Assembly: GCA_029213145.1 (NCBI GenBank)
Contig: JARGNK010000010.1
Coordinates: 45,886-90,569 of the forward strand
Source: Rubripirellula sp.
GTDB taxonomy: Bacteria; Planctomycetota; Planctomycetia; Pirellulales; Pirellulaceae
Length of the DNA stretch: 44,684 bases
Reading direction: 5' to 3'
The notes below the pieces were generated by a model. The model saw nothing but the letters and a program-made list of their open reading frames with translations. It was not told the DNA's origin and did no database searches. The position numbers were made by a program, and so were the translations under genes. Positions 8,627 to 17,103 of this stretch are shown piece after piece (positions within the stretch are counted from its first letter, which is position 1; each line of letters begins with the position of its first letter).

Positions 8627-9937
8627 TCACGCCATGATAGCCGTTATCGGCGTCCCTTCGCTGCGTTTTAGCGGCCGCCCAATCGGCGTGTCTTCTTCAA
8701 AGTCATGATCAACGCCCAGAACAGAAAGCGCCGTCGCATGAATATCGGCCACAGTCGTCACATCGGAAACATCGTCGAGAGGTCGATCTGAATCCAATTT
8801 GGGATCGGCCGCGGTCGCACCATAGACGGCCCCACGACGAATTCCACAGCCAGCGAGGAGCGTCGAAAAACCATGTGGCCAGTGGTCACGCCCTTCCGCT
8901 GGGTTCAGCGTCGGTGTTCGACCAAACTCGCCACCACATATCAAAAGCGTCGAATCGAGCATCTCACGCTCGTCTAATCGCTTCAGCAAGGATGCCAAAG
9001 CTGGATCGAGTGTCTCGCAAGCAGAACTTTGCAGCGAGTGGTTGGTGACGTGCGAATCCCAGCCGCTGAGCGTGACTTCTTCGATCAAACGCGACGCAGC
9101 CAAGCACCCCCGCCCAAACCGGCTGTCGCCGAAGGCATCCAAAGTAGCCTTTGATTCTTGGGAGACATCAAATGCATCGAGCTGATCACTCGACATCATC
9201 GTCAAAGCGGATTTCGTCGCTGTTTCATGCAGCGTGCGATCCAAATCAAGATTCTTCAGTCGCCCCCGGCGAAACTCAGACTCTAGCTTCCAAAGATCTT
9301 CTAACCGTTGATCGTATCGTGGGTCGGCCACCGGTCGCTTCACATCAGAGACTCGTCCAGCCGGATCGTTGACTTTGAACGCGTCGAACTTGGCCCCCAG
9401 ATAGCCACCCCGGCCGGGTGAATTGCCAGGCACAATCGAAACGTTTCGGGGAATATCAGCACCCCGGTCATCCACATGGCACAACACGGCACCAATCGAT
9501 GGATGCTTCAAGGTTGGATCGGGGCGGAATCCTGTTTTGACGTTGTAAAGTGCTCGTTGATGATCCCCTTCCTTGCTGGTTACGCTCCGGACCAGTGAGG
9601 TCAGATGCATTTGCTCGGCGGTCTGCGGTAAAAGGTCCGAGATTTCGACGCCTTTAGCGCTCGTCGGTATTGCCTTGACGTCACCGCCGATGCGACCGCC
9701 GGGATGAGGGTCAAATGTTTCTAACTGACTTGGACCACCCTCGAGCCACAACAGAATCACATTTCGAGGCTTGCCGGGGTCGTGCAGACCTTTTTCATCC
9801 GCCCACGCCAAGCGGCTTGCCAAGGCAGACATCAACAATCCACCAACGCCGGCTCCAAGCAGCGTCCTGCGAGACAGGTGAGCCGTCCGATCGCAGAGTC
9901 CATCACCGCTTGCTTCTAGTCGTTGCTGTATCATCAA
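8627..9937 (-). CDS. DUF1501 family protein with Tat signal
   Basis: This 436-residue exported protein belongs to the DUF1501 family (PF07394), which is abundant in planctomycetes and resembles the alkaline phosphatase/sulfatase fold. A twin-arginine signal is clear: LSRRTLLGAG (Arg23-Arg24), a hydrophobic stretch and a likely cleavage site after AWA (residue 46). Family landmarks include VILLWLEGGPSQLETFDPHP, LTSLVRSVTSKEGDHQ, LSGWDSH, GGEFGRTP and GRDHWPHGFS near the C-terminus. The molecular function of the family is not established. It follows the DUF1549/DUF1553 gene by 13 bases on the same strand, the usual pairing in planctomycetes. TatC is encoded in the same window, consistent with a folded, cofactor- or metal-containing export substrate. 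Confidence 0.9.
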   Translation of the reverse strand: MMIQQRLEASGDGLCDRTAHLSRRTLLGAGVGGLLMSALASRLAWADEKGLHDPGKPRNVILLWLEGGPSQLETFDPHPGGRIGGDVKAIPTSAKGVEISDLLPQTAEQMHLTSLVRSVTSKEGDHQRALYNVKTGFRPDPTLKHPSIGAVLCHVDDRGADIPRNVSIVPGNSPGRGGYLGAKFDAFKVNDPAGRVSDVKRPVADPRYDQRLEDLWKLESEFRRGRLKNLDLDRTLHETATKSALTMMSSDQLDAFDVSQESKATLDAFGDSRFGRGCLAASRLIEEVTLSGWDSHVTNHSLQSSACETLDPALASLLKRLDEREMLDSTLLICGGEFGRTPTLNPAEGRDHWPHGFSTLLAGCGIRRGAVYGATAADPKLDSDRPLDDVSDVTTVADIHATALSVLGVDHDFEEDTPIGRPLKRSEGTPITAIMA

Positions 9938-9950
9938 GCCAAATCCACCG

Positions 9951-11702
9951 TTAATGATTCCAAGCTAGTTCGCTGCTATTGAGAAGCACCCAATACAGAT
10001 CCTCGATCGCGTCTTCTCGGTTGTTGGCTTCGCCCAAACGACTCGTGAACAAGTCTCGCTCAGCATCAGTGGGGTAGCGATTCAAGACGCACAGAAAAAC
10101 AATCTCGACCACGTTCGCATCATCTCCAGCGAACATATTGATATGGGAAGTTGCATTGAGAACGGGGTTGGACTTAACCAGTTCGCGGACCAGTTTACCG
10201 TTCATCATCATCAGACGCTGTGTGATCGTGATGTTATCGGATGTAAGTTCCTCCTCGCCCATATCGCCGTAACGAGTCACAAAGTCATTGGTGTCACCGA
10301 ATGTTTGCAATTGCAGAATCAAGGAGGATTCGCGGTCTGTTTTCTTGATTCGGGCCGCTTGAATGATTGAGCCGGCCACCTGTTCGGAACGCAAACGCAC
10401 GAGCGGAAATACAGCATTTTGACGCTCGTGCTCGGGAGTCACCTCGAAACTCGCGCGACTGTCGACGCCAAACGCATCGGACAACGCTATCAGCCGAATC
10501 AAGCGGCGAATGTTAAACCCATGAGTGACAAAATCATCTGCCAAACTCTCAATCATCGGGTCCATTGTTTCATCGAGTGGCAGGTTATCAACCGACTCAC
10601 CCATTGCCTGTCCAAACATCAAAGCCCAAACGTGGCTGACGGCAGCCCTAGCAGCTTGACGATTTTTCGGGTGCGTTACCCATGCAGCCAACCGCTGACG
10701 AGGTGTTCCATCTACCGGCAACAGCTCAGGGTAAAACGGAACGGCTGGTTCAACGGAAACTTCTTCGTCGGCGTCGAGATACTTGTACTCATAATCGACA
10801 TCGCCCTCTTTAACTCCTTGCAGGCCACTCGTCTTTGCGCTGGTGAAGAAGGCGGCGAGTTGGTGAAAATCAGTCTGCATACCCTCGCGCGGATCGGCAA
10901 CATCACCCAAGTTTACGTTGCCGAGAAAATCGTTGTGACACTGCAGGCAATCAATCCGTAGTCCCAAAAACGCCCGCGACGTTCTGGCAGCCAACCGAAT
11001 CGGATCTGCTTGCCCATCGTTGCTGTCGAACGTGGCTGTCAAAAAATTCACCTGCGGCTTATCTGTCCACAATCCTTCCGCGGTAATCAAATCCTCCACC
11101 ATTTGGTCATATGGCCTGTTCGCCGAAAAAATCTCCGTCAACCAAATCCGAAATCGTCGTCGACGATAAACGACAAACTGCCCGCCCTCGGTCCCGACCA
11201 GAAACCGTGTCCAGCGTTCTCCCCAATAGTTGTGATATCGGGAATCGACCAGCAACCGATCAAGATGCACCCGAACTCGCATCGCCTCGGGCACTCGCTC
11301 GAGCTGGCGGATTTCCTCCAGCGATAACCCGTTGCCGATCAAGGCAAGTGACATTCGCCGACAGATCGTCATCCAATCGGCTGGCCCGGCGGACGGTAAT
11401 TGATGCTGCTGGAGCTTGTCTAATCGCAACCGGTTGATAGCCTCGACTGCCGGCTTGATCGAAACAGGCAACCCCCTGAGATCAGCTTCGCTTGCCTGAC
11501 TCTCTAACGAAGCATTCTGCGACACCGCATCAATCGATTCGCCAAGCTTGGTCTCAAGCCTATTCCCATCGGCAACCAGCTTGCCGCGCGGTTCATCTGA
11601 GGGAGAAAGCCCAGCGGCGAGATAGGCAAAGGCCAAGACCAGCAGCAGGCAAAACCAAACCCAACGCATCGTGGCCCCGATTGCTGTTTTCGCCGACTTC
11701 AT
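9951..11702 (-). CDS. DUF1549/DUF1553 domain protein with CXXCH motif
   Basis: This 583-residue exported or membrane-anchored planctomycete protein has a hydrophobic segment near the N-terminus (MRWVWFCLLLVLAFAYLAAG, residues 12-31) that acts as a signal or anchor. A DUF1549-like region follows (about 90-310), with YWGERWTRFL and a CLQCH motif at 252-256 that could attach heme c. The C-terminal half matches DUF1553 (GTPRQRLAAWVTHPKNRQAA, FGQAMGESVDNL, HGFNIRRLIRLIALSDAFG). No separate PSCyt1-type cytochrome domain precedes it, unlike many longer relatives. The frame opens at 11834, but the ATG at 11702 places the anchor correctly and is preferred. It is cotranscribed with the DUF1501 gene 13 bases downstream. 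Function unknown; extracytoplasmic redox or polymer degradation is often suspected for this pair. Confidence 0.88.
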   Translation of the reverse strand: MKSAKTAIGATMRWVWFCLLLVLAFAYLAAGLSPSDEPRGKLVADGNRLETKLGESIDAVSQNASLESQASEADLRGLPVSIKPAVEAINRLRLDKLQQHQLPSAGPADWMTICRRMSLALIGNGLSLEEIRQLERVPEAMRVRVHLDRLLVDSRYHNYWGERWTRFLVGTEGGQFVVYRRRRFRIWLTEIFSANRPYDQMVEDLITAEGLWTDKPQVNFLTATFDSNDGQADPIRLAARTSRAFLGLRIDCLQCHNDFLGNVNLGDVADPREGMQTDFHQLAAFFTSAKTSGLQGVKEGDVDYEYKYLDADEEVSVEPAVPFYPELLPVDGTPRQRLAAWVTHPKNRQAARAAVSHVWALMFGQAMGESVDNLPLDETMDPMIESLADDFVTHGFNIRRLIRLIALSDAFGVDSRASFEVTPEHERQNAVFPLVRLRSEQVAGSIIQAARIKKTDRESSLILQLQTFGDTNDFVTRYGDMGEEELTSDNITITQRLMMMNGKLVRELVKSNPVLNATSHINMFAGDDANVVEIVFLCVLNRYPTDAERDLFTSRLGEANNREDAIEDLYWVLLNSSELAWNH

Positions 11703-11890
11703 AAGTTTGTTGACTGGAGAGGCAAAAAGGGCAGGCGGCACGTCTTTTAAAGTGTACCAAGATTTCCAACCCGAGCATTGATTCGTTTTGTAACATCCAA
11801 CCTTGCCGATCTCGCGAAAAACAAGTTCCGCCATGGCGAATTAAGCAACGAATTCGCCAAATGGGTAATTCGCCCAACCCACAACATGGG

Positions 11891-12859
11891 TCAAACGGCC
11901 ATCTTTTGGCCGCCTGCAGAGGCCGACTTTTGAAGTGCGGCCAAGATTTGCTGGGTTTCAAGTGCCTGCCGTTGCCATTGCTCGAGTGGCTGGTCGCTCG
12001 CCAGTAATTCGATCATTGCCCGCTCCTGGCTTCCCTCAAACGAGTGCTGCTCGACTTTTCCAGCCGCATCATGAATCCAGCAGCGTGTTGGACGTTCTGC
12101 CCAAGGCCTCGTAAAGTCATCACAGACCAGCGAGGCAGCGGTACCCGCGATCTCAAACCACTTGCGAGTCGCGGTATCGTACCCGCAAGAAAGCGTGGCA
12201 GTGATGTTAGAATCAAACCACATCATCGCAGTAAGCCGCTGGGAAACCCCCTCGCGAATCAACACATCCGCCGCGACCTGCAAAGGCAACTCACCAACTG
12301 CAAAACGTGCTAGCCCGGCGACATACCAGCCAAGATCCAGCAAACAACCACCACCAAGCGAAGGATCGAGCCGGTGATCATCGGATTGAAAAGGTTGGTA
12401 GAACGAAACAGCAGCGCTCACATGCCCGACCTGGCCCAGACGCCCCTCCTGCAACCAATTTGCCGCAGCCGTGGTCCGAGGATGATGTAACCACCCGGTT
12501 GCATCGAGCCAACGCACCTCCGCCTCGCGGCACGCCTGATCGATCGCCTTTGCTTCAAGGGGAGTTGCTGCGAGCGGTTTCTCGCACAAAACGTGCTTGC
12601 CGGCGTTGGCTGCGGCAATTGACCACTCCGCATGCAATGACGGCGGCAGTGAGAGATAAACCGCGTCGACGTCATCTCGTCCAAGCATTGCTTGATAACC
12701 TTCAACCGCCGCCGCGATCCCATACTGGTCCGCGTACCACCGTGCCCGCTCCGCTGTTCGACTCGCGATCGCGGTAACTTCTACTCCCTCGGTCGATTGC
12801 AGATCGGCAACCAACCGCCGTGTGATCCGCCCCGTTCCTAACACACCAAAACGCTTCAT
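11891..12859 (-). CDS. Gfo/Idh/MocA family NAD(P)-dependent oxidoreductase
   Basis: A cytoplasmic sugar or cyclitol dehydrogenase-like enzyme of 322 residues. The N-terminal Rossmann fold begins MKRFGVLGTGRITRRL, with the GTGRIT nucleotide loop at 8-13. The family signature GKHVLCEKPLA follows with EKP at 93-95. The C-terminal domain carries GGGCLLDLGWY, the usual site of the lysine/aspartate/histidine-type catalytic region in GFO proteins. The ATG at 12859 places the Rossmann strand immediately at the N-terminus, as expected. The substrate cannot be named; planctomycetes carry many paralogues. It stands alone, 188 bases upstream of the start of the DUF1549/DUF1553 gene and 184 bases after the Nramp-like stop. 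Confidence 0.9.
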   Translation of the reverse strand: MKRFGVLGTGRITRRLVADLQSTEGVEVTAIASRTAERARWYADQYGIAAAVEGYQAMLGRDDVDAVYLSLPPSLHAEWSIAAANAGKHVLCEKPLAATPLEAKAIDQACREAEVRWLDATGWLHHPRTTAAANWLQEGRLGQVGHVSAAVSFYQPFQSDDHRLDPSLGGGCLLDLGWYVAGLARFAVGELPLQVAADVLIREGVSQRLTAMMWFDSNITATLSCGYDTATRKWFEIAGTAASLVCDDFTRPWAERPTRCWIHDAAGKVEQHSFEGSQERAMIELLASDQPLEQWQRQALETQQILAALQKSASAGGQKMAV

Positions 12860-13043
12860 GTCGTTAAACCCTGCTGTCCTTCATTCATGTTGTGTTCTCG
12901 ATGCGACTCGCATTCCAGCGGAGTGGCATCGTATTTTTTTGGGCTCGAAATGCTAGTTACTCTCGACGCTCGCCTTGGCTGGAGCAAAGAGATCGACGCT
13001 AGGTGAGAAACAGCCGCGATCACTCAACCCGAACCGAGCAGAT

Positions 13044-14501
13044 TCATTCACCAATTAATTTAGTAACGGTCTGAAAGGCAAGATGCGCGGTCTGAAAGGC
13101 TAGGAACGCGGCAACGACGACAATCGCGATCGCGCTCACCCACAAAGTCGCATCATAGAATCGTGTCGGCAGAAGACGTTGGTCGAGTTTACGGTACCGG
13201 AAAAAGATCGCCGCAAAAACGACGATCAGCAAAATCACGACGGTCGCAATCCCCCCCAGAATCACCATCAGTGCCGGCTTACCGGTCAACAAGAACAGGG
13301 TTGCCCATCCGAAAGGAATCACCCACGCCAGCAAGCCAATCCACCAGAGCCGACTCCGCTCGTTTTCGAAACGATACAGGCCGACACGAGCAAAGGCGTC
13401 CGAAAACATTCGTGTCCAGGCAGCCAAGGCTGCGAACAGTGTCGAATAAAGCACGACGACTGCGCCGATGACGTAGACCGTCCGAGCCCAGGGCCCGAGT
13501 GATTGCGTGTACATATTCCCCAGCGTCGCGATCAGTTGGTTGTCCTCGGGCACCAGGCCTTGCCGGTTCAAGATCGCGGCGCCGAGCAAATAGAACATCA
13601 CCGTCATCGCGGTGTAAGCAAGCATCGCAAGTGTGGCATCCCAGTACATGACTCGAATCCAGCCCTTAGCACGCATTTCCCATTGGGGTGAATCATCACG
13701 GGGCCCCGTGTACCGCGCGTAACCTTTTTCAAGTAGCCAGTAGTTGTAAGCCATGATTTCATCACCCCCAACGCCGGTGATTCCGAACGCGCCGATCGCC
13801 ACCAGCAGAATCGCTGCTTCAGCGGGAATATTCGGGATCAGCCCAGAAATAAACTCGCCTCTTGAAATCGCCAAGTCAGTCGTCTGCAGCACACAAACCG
13901 AGGCGAGTGTGAACAACGTGAAGCCGCCGATCATCAGCAACGAGGCTTTTTCGATCAACAAGTAATGACCACGGAACACCAACAGCGAGACCGAAGCCGC
14001 CACGGCATAGGCGGTAATCGCGCGAACCGGCATTTCTCGCAGTGAGGGAAAGAACTCTTCGAGTGCCAGCACCACGCCGCCCACGATGCCACCCACCTGC
14101 AACATCTTTAGGGCCATCAATAGCAACCAAGTCCAAATCGACCAGTTCGCATTTCCCAACCGGGGACCTGGCAAATTATTCAGCGCCGCCATCGTCGATT
14201 CACCCGAACTGATCGCGTGCTTGCCAAATTCGATTTGCACCGCCACTTTGATGAGGCAGCTGAAAATGATAAACCACATCAGCACAAAACCAGCTTTCGC
14301 ACCGACGATCGTGGTCGCAATCAATTCCCCCGAACCAACAATCGAAGCCGATAAGATGAAGCCGGGCCCCAGGTAGGGGAGGGCTCCTCGAAGAGTCTGG
14401 GGGGGCTCTCGGATCGCCGACACATCCAACTGATAGGGATCCGTGTTGGGATCGGGGCCGTCCGGGATCGCTTCGCCGGCGAAGGAGTCCTGTCCGCTCA
14501 T
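13044..14501 (-). CDS. Nramp-like divalent cation transporter, divergent
   Basis: A polytopic inner-membrane protein of 485 residues with about eleven hydrophobic helices, in the Nramp superfamily (Mn2+/Fe2+/H+ symporters). TM1 reads GPGFILSASIVGSGELIATT and TM6 reads GAFGITGVGGDEIMAYNYWL. These align with the Nramp core, but the classical metal-binding signatures DPGN (TM1) and MPH (TM6) are absent. Substrate and coupling are therefore uncertain. I chose the ATG at 14501 over 14567. It is preceded at nine bases by AGAGAG on the minus strand (plus 14511-14516), and the additional 22 residues look unrelated. The N-terminal 45 residues are acidic and cytoplasmic. The promoter region upstream (14502-14995) is filled with minisatellites. 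Confidence 0.85.
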   Translation of the reverse strand: MSGQDSFAGEAIPDGPDPNTDPYQLDVSAIREPPQTLRGALPYLGPGFILSASIVGSGELIATTIVGAKAGFVLMWFIIFSCLIKVAVQIEFGKHAISSGESTMAALNNLPGPRLGNANWSIWTWLLLMALKMLQVGGIVGGVVLALEEFFPSLREMPVRAITAYAVAASVSLLVFRGHYLLIEKASLLMIGGFTLFTLASVCVLQTTDLAISRGEFISGLIPNIPAEAAILLVAIGAFGITGVGGDEIMAYNYWLLEKGYARYTGPRDDSPQWEMRAKGWIRVMYWDATLAMLAYTAMTVMFYLLGAAILNRQGLVPEDNQLIATLGNMYTQSLGPWARTVYVIGAVVVLYSTLFAALAAWTRMFSDAFARVGLYRFENERSRLWWIGLLAWVIPFGWATLFLLTGKPALMVILGGIATVVILLIVVFAAIFFRYRKLDQRLLPTRFYDATLWVSAIAIVVVAAFLAFQTAHLAFQTVTKLIGE

Positions 14502-14589
14502 AGCGTCAAGCTCTCTGAAGGTAATGTGGTCGCAAACGCTTTGTTTTATCACGAAGACGATTGCCAATGTCCGACCACGCGCGGTTGGC

Positions 14590-14699
14590 CCCCGTCACCA
14601 ACCATGGCCCCGTCACCAACCATGGCCCCGTCACCAACCATGGCCCCGTCACCAACCGTGGATGCCGTCACCAACCATGGATGTCATCACCGCCCTTGG
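14590..14699. repeat. 18-bp minisatellite upstream of the Nramp-like gene
   Basis: The unit CCCCGTCACCAACCATGG is repeated at 14590-14607, 14608-14625, 14626-14643 and, with one change, 14644-14661. Two decayed copies follow (to about 14699). There are no unique spacers, so this is a tandem repeat rather than a CRISPR. Each unit contains the palindrome CCATGG. It lies 89 bases upstream of the Nramp-like start, within the 494-bp gap shared with the divergent RDD operon. Confidence 0.92.
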
Positions 14700-14778
14700 A
14701 TAGCCGACAGGTCACTTTGGAGCTTGGGAGAGCGATAGACGGGAGCGAGCTGTGTTTCCTTGCCCACAGAGCCCGATT

Positions 14779-14838
14779 CCCCCACTGCGCCCTACATTCC
14801 CCCACTGCGCCCTACATTCCCCCACTGCGCCCTACATT
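14779..14838. repeat. 20-bp minisatellite, three exact copies
   Basis: CCCCCACTGCGCCCTACATT occurs three times without change (14779-14798, 14799-14818, 14819-14838). It starts 158 bases before the RDD gene at the head of the MoxR operon. Its sequence is unrelated to the 18-bp array 80 bases away. The rest of 14502-14995 holds no supported gene; it should contain the promoters of both the Nramp-like gene and the RDD operon, but I see no convincing -35/-10 pair. Confidence 0.93.
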
Positions 14839-14995
14839 GCTGCCAATTCGGCCAAGACTGGCCAGCCAGAAATTCGCGACGGATCGCTCACAATGACGCC
14901 TCGTTGTGGTCGAGTCGATGCCGATCGATAATAATTAAACGAGCGGGCAACCTGCTCTGAACCTCGTCTTCTCTGAACATCAGCTTGCCCAACGC

Positions 14996-16069
14996 ATGGC
15001 CACACCCTTCGCTCTCGATACAACCATCGCGGTGGTAACGCCTGAGAACATTTCGTTTGAATACCAATTAGCAGGCCCATTTCGACGACTCCCGGCTTTT
15101 CTGATCGACTTTGTGGTCCGCTGGGTCGCGATCCTTGCGATCGTTCTGTTGATTTGGATTACAGGCGGACTAATCAGCATCAGCCAACTCGGCCCATTCA
15201 TGCTGGCTACGACCTTCTTGGTCTATTTCATTATCAGCTGGTTCTACGGCACGCTCATGGAAACCTATTTCAATGGACGCACCGTGGGGAAATGGGCGTG
15301 TGGTTTGCGGGCGATTGATATCGACGGCCGGCCGATCAGCGGAAAACGAGCCTTGATTCGAAACTTACTCCGCGTTGCTGACTTGATGCCTCTGGCTGCA
15401 GTCAGCAGCGTCGCACCCGATGTCCCCCCCGCGTTTATGATTCCGACTGGAATGGTCGGCTTGACGACAATGATTTGCACTCGACGGATGCAACGCTTGG
15501 GTGACCTGGCAGCGGGAACCATGGTAATCGTGGATGAGCGAAGTTGGCGACTGCCGGTCGTCAAGGTAGATGATCCTCGGGTTCCCGCGTTGGCCTCTTT
15601 TTTTCCGGGTGATCATCGTGTCTCACGCAGCATGGCCCGCACTTTGGCGATCTACGCTGAACGTCGTCACTATCTGACGCCAGCACGACGTCGTGAAGTC
15701 GCCCGCCATTTAACGGACCCTTTGGTCGAAAAATTTGAATTCCGCCGAGACATCGACCCTGATTTACTGATGTACGCGCTTTACTACAAAACGTTTTTGG
15801 CTGATCCTTCGGACCAAGCACCTGACCTGGGACCGCTGGCGGGTTACAGTCCGCTGCGACGAGACGAAAACAAACCGCAGGGATTAGCGTTGGAAACCAA
15901 GGTGGGTCAAACAGAAGGCATTGGGTCAACTCAAACAGCCCCGTTACGAACCAACCCGCTGAAGGCGAACCCTCGAGCAACCGGTGCCGCTCAGCGCTCG
16001 GCAACAACCAAGCATTCCGCAAGCAGCGCTGTCGGGTCAAAGCAGAAGCGTTCGGGAGAAACCGAATGA
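14996..16069 (+). CDS. RDD family membrane protein, first gene of the MoxR operon
   Basis: The 357-residue protein carries an RDD domain in its first 180 residues: the FRRLPAFLIDFVVRW helix with the Arg and Asp typical of the family, further membrane segments (about 48-68 and 70-92), and GRTVGKWACGLRAID before a third hydrophobic stretch. The C-terminal half is soluble and ends in a basic, Ser/Ala-rich tail. RDD proteins are poorly characterised membrane proteins, some linked to transport. It opens a six-gene operon, and its stop overlaps the SpoIIM-like start as ATGA (16066-16069). No typical Shine-Dalgarno is evident before the ATG at 14996. Confidence 0.9.
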   Translation: MATPFALDTTIAVVTPENISFEYQLAGPFRRLPAFLIDFVVRWVAILAIVLLIWITGGLISISQLGPFMLATTFLVYFIISWFYGTLMETYFNGRTVGKWACGLRAIDIDGRPISGKRALIRNLLRVADLMPLAAVSSVAPDVPPAFMIPTGMVGLTTMICTRRMQRLGDLAAGTMVIVDERSWRLPVVKVDDPRVPALASFFPGDHRVSRSMARTLAIYAERRHYLTPARRREVARHLTDPLVEKFEFRRDIDPDLLMYALYYKTFLADPSDQAPDLGPLAGYSPLRRDENKPQGLALETKVGQTEGIGSTQTAPLRTNPLKANPRATGAAQRSATTKHSASSAVGSKQKRSGETE

Positions 16070-17103
16070 ACCCCGCTAAATTATTAGAAAAGCGTCGCGA
16101 CCAATGGAGCGAACTCGAAAGTCTCTGCGATGCCATGGAATCGCGGGGTCAAACGGACAAAGCAGGCGGCGCCCACCACCAAGGTGCCGAAGGGATTGCG
16201 AGATTCTCGACTTTGTATCGGTCGGCCTGTGCTGACCTCGCGTTAGCCGACGCTTATCAGCTTCCCCCCGGCACCGTGACGTACTTGCACCGGTTGGTGG
16301 CGCGGTCACACAACCAGCTTTACCGCGCGAACAAGTTTGAACCGAACCGCTGGACAGATGTCTTATTTCGTGAAGCCCCCCAACAAATTTTTGCAGATGC
16401 CTGTGTTCGCTGGGCAGCTGTCATTTTCTTTGGGTTGTTCGCGATGTCCCTTTTCCTAGGCCGCAACGAAAATATGTTTCCAGATTTCGCGCAGCGGATG
16501 GTGGGAACGCAACAGCTCGAGCAGATGGAAGAGATGTATGAACAGCCACTGAACGGATCCTTAGATCATTACGTGCAGATGTCTGGTTTTTACATCCAAC
16601 ACAATACGGGCATTGGACTGAGCTGCTTTGCCAGTGGCATATTGATTATTCCTTGCCTATTCAACCTTGCTTACAACGCGGTCGTCCTGGGAACCGTCTT
16701 TGGGTACATGGCTCGCCCCGATGTGACAGGAGGAGACAATTTTTACCACTTCGTCACCGCACATGGCCCGTTTGAGCTAACCGCAATCGTGTTAGCAGCG
16801 GGAGCCGGATTGCGTTTGGGTGTGGGACTGTTCAGCACCGGAGGACTGACCCGGATCGAATCGCTGCGAGAAAGTGCGATGAAGGCGGTCCCCGTGATGG
16901 CGGCGTCAGCCATGTTATTCATCGGCGCTGCTTTTACAGAGGGCTTTTTGTCGCCCAGTCCCGCTCCCTATGTGATCAAAGCAATGTGGGCGGTGCTCTC
17001 ATCGGGACTTATCAGTTTCTATTTCGTGGTGCTCGGCTTCCCGCGAGACGAAACTTTGCTCAAACGCATCGAACCAGCGGGAGAGTTCAGCGATGCAACT
17101 TGA
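16066..17103 (+). CDS. SpoIIM (stage II sporulation protein M) family membrane protein
   Basis: The 345-residue protein begins with a soluble helical region (residues 1-110) rich in Arg, Glu and Ala. A SpoIIM-like membrane domain follows with a first helix near 115-132. Later segments match the family pattern, including GIGLSCFASGILIIPCLFNL, LAYNAVVLGTVFGYMA and HGPFELTAIVLAAGAGLRLG. In Bacillus SpoIIM acts in engulfment with SpoIID/P, but planctomycetes do not sporulate. The domain recurs in many non-sporulating bacteria next to RDD and MoxR genes. Start overlaps the RDD stop by four bases, and its end overlaps the next gene by eleven bases. Confidence 0.88.
   Translation: MNPAKLLEKRRDQWSELESLCDAMESRGQTDKAGGAHHQGAEGIARFSTLYRSACADLALADAYQLPPGTVTYLHRLVARSHNQLYRANKFEPNRWTDVLFREAPQQIFADACVRWAAVIFFGLFAMSLFLGRNENMFPDFAQRMVGTQQLEQMEEMYEQPLNGSLDHYVQMSGFYIQHNTGIGLSCFASGILIIPCLFNLAYNAVVLGTVFGYMARPDVTGGDNFYHFVTAHGPFELTAIVLAAGAGLRLGVGLFSTGGLTRIESLRESAMKAVPVMAASAMLFIGAAFTEGFLSPSPAPYVIKAMWAVLSSGLISFYFVVLGFPRDETLLKRIEPAGEFSDAT

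Noticed and set aside
14590..14838. Possible CRISPR array upstream of the MoxR operon
   Set aside because: Units of 18 and 20 bp are directly adjacent without unique spacers, and no cas gene is present; these are minisatellites.
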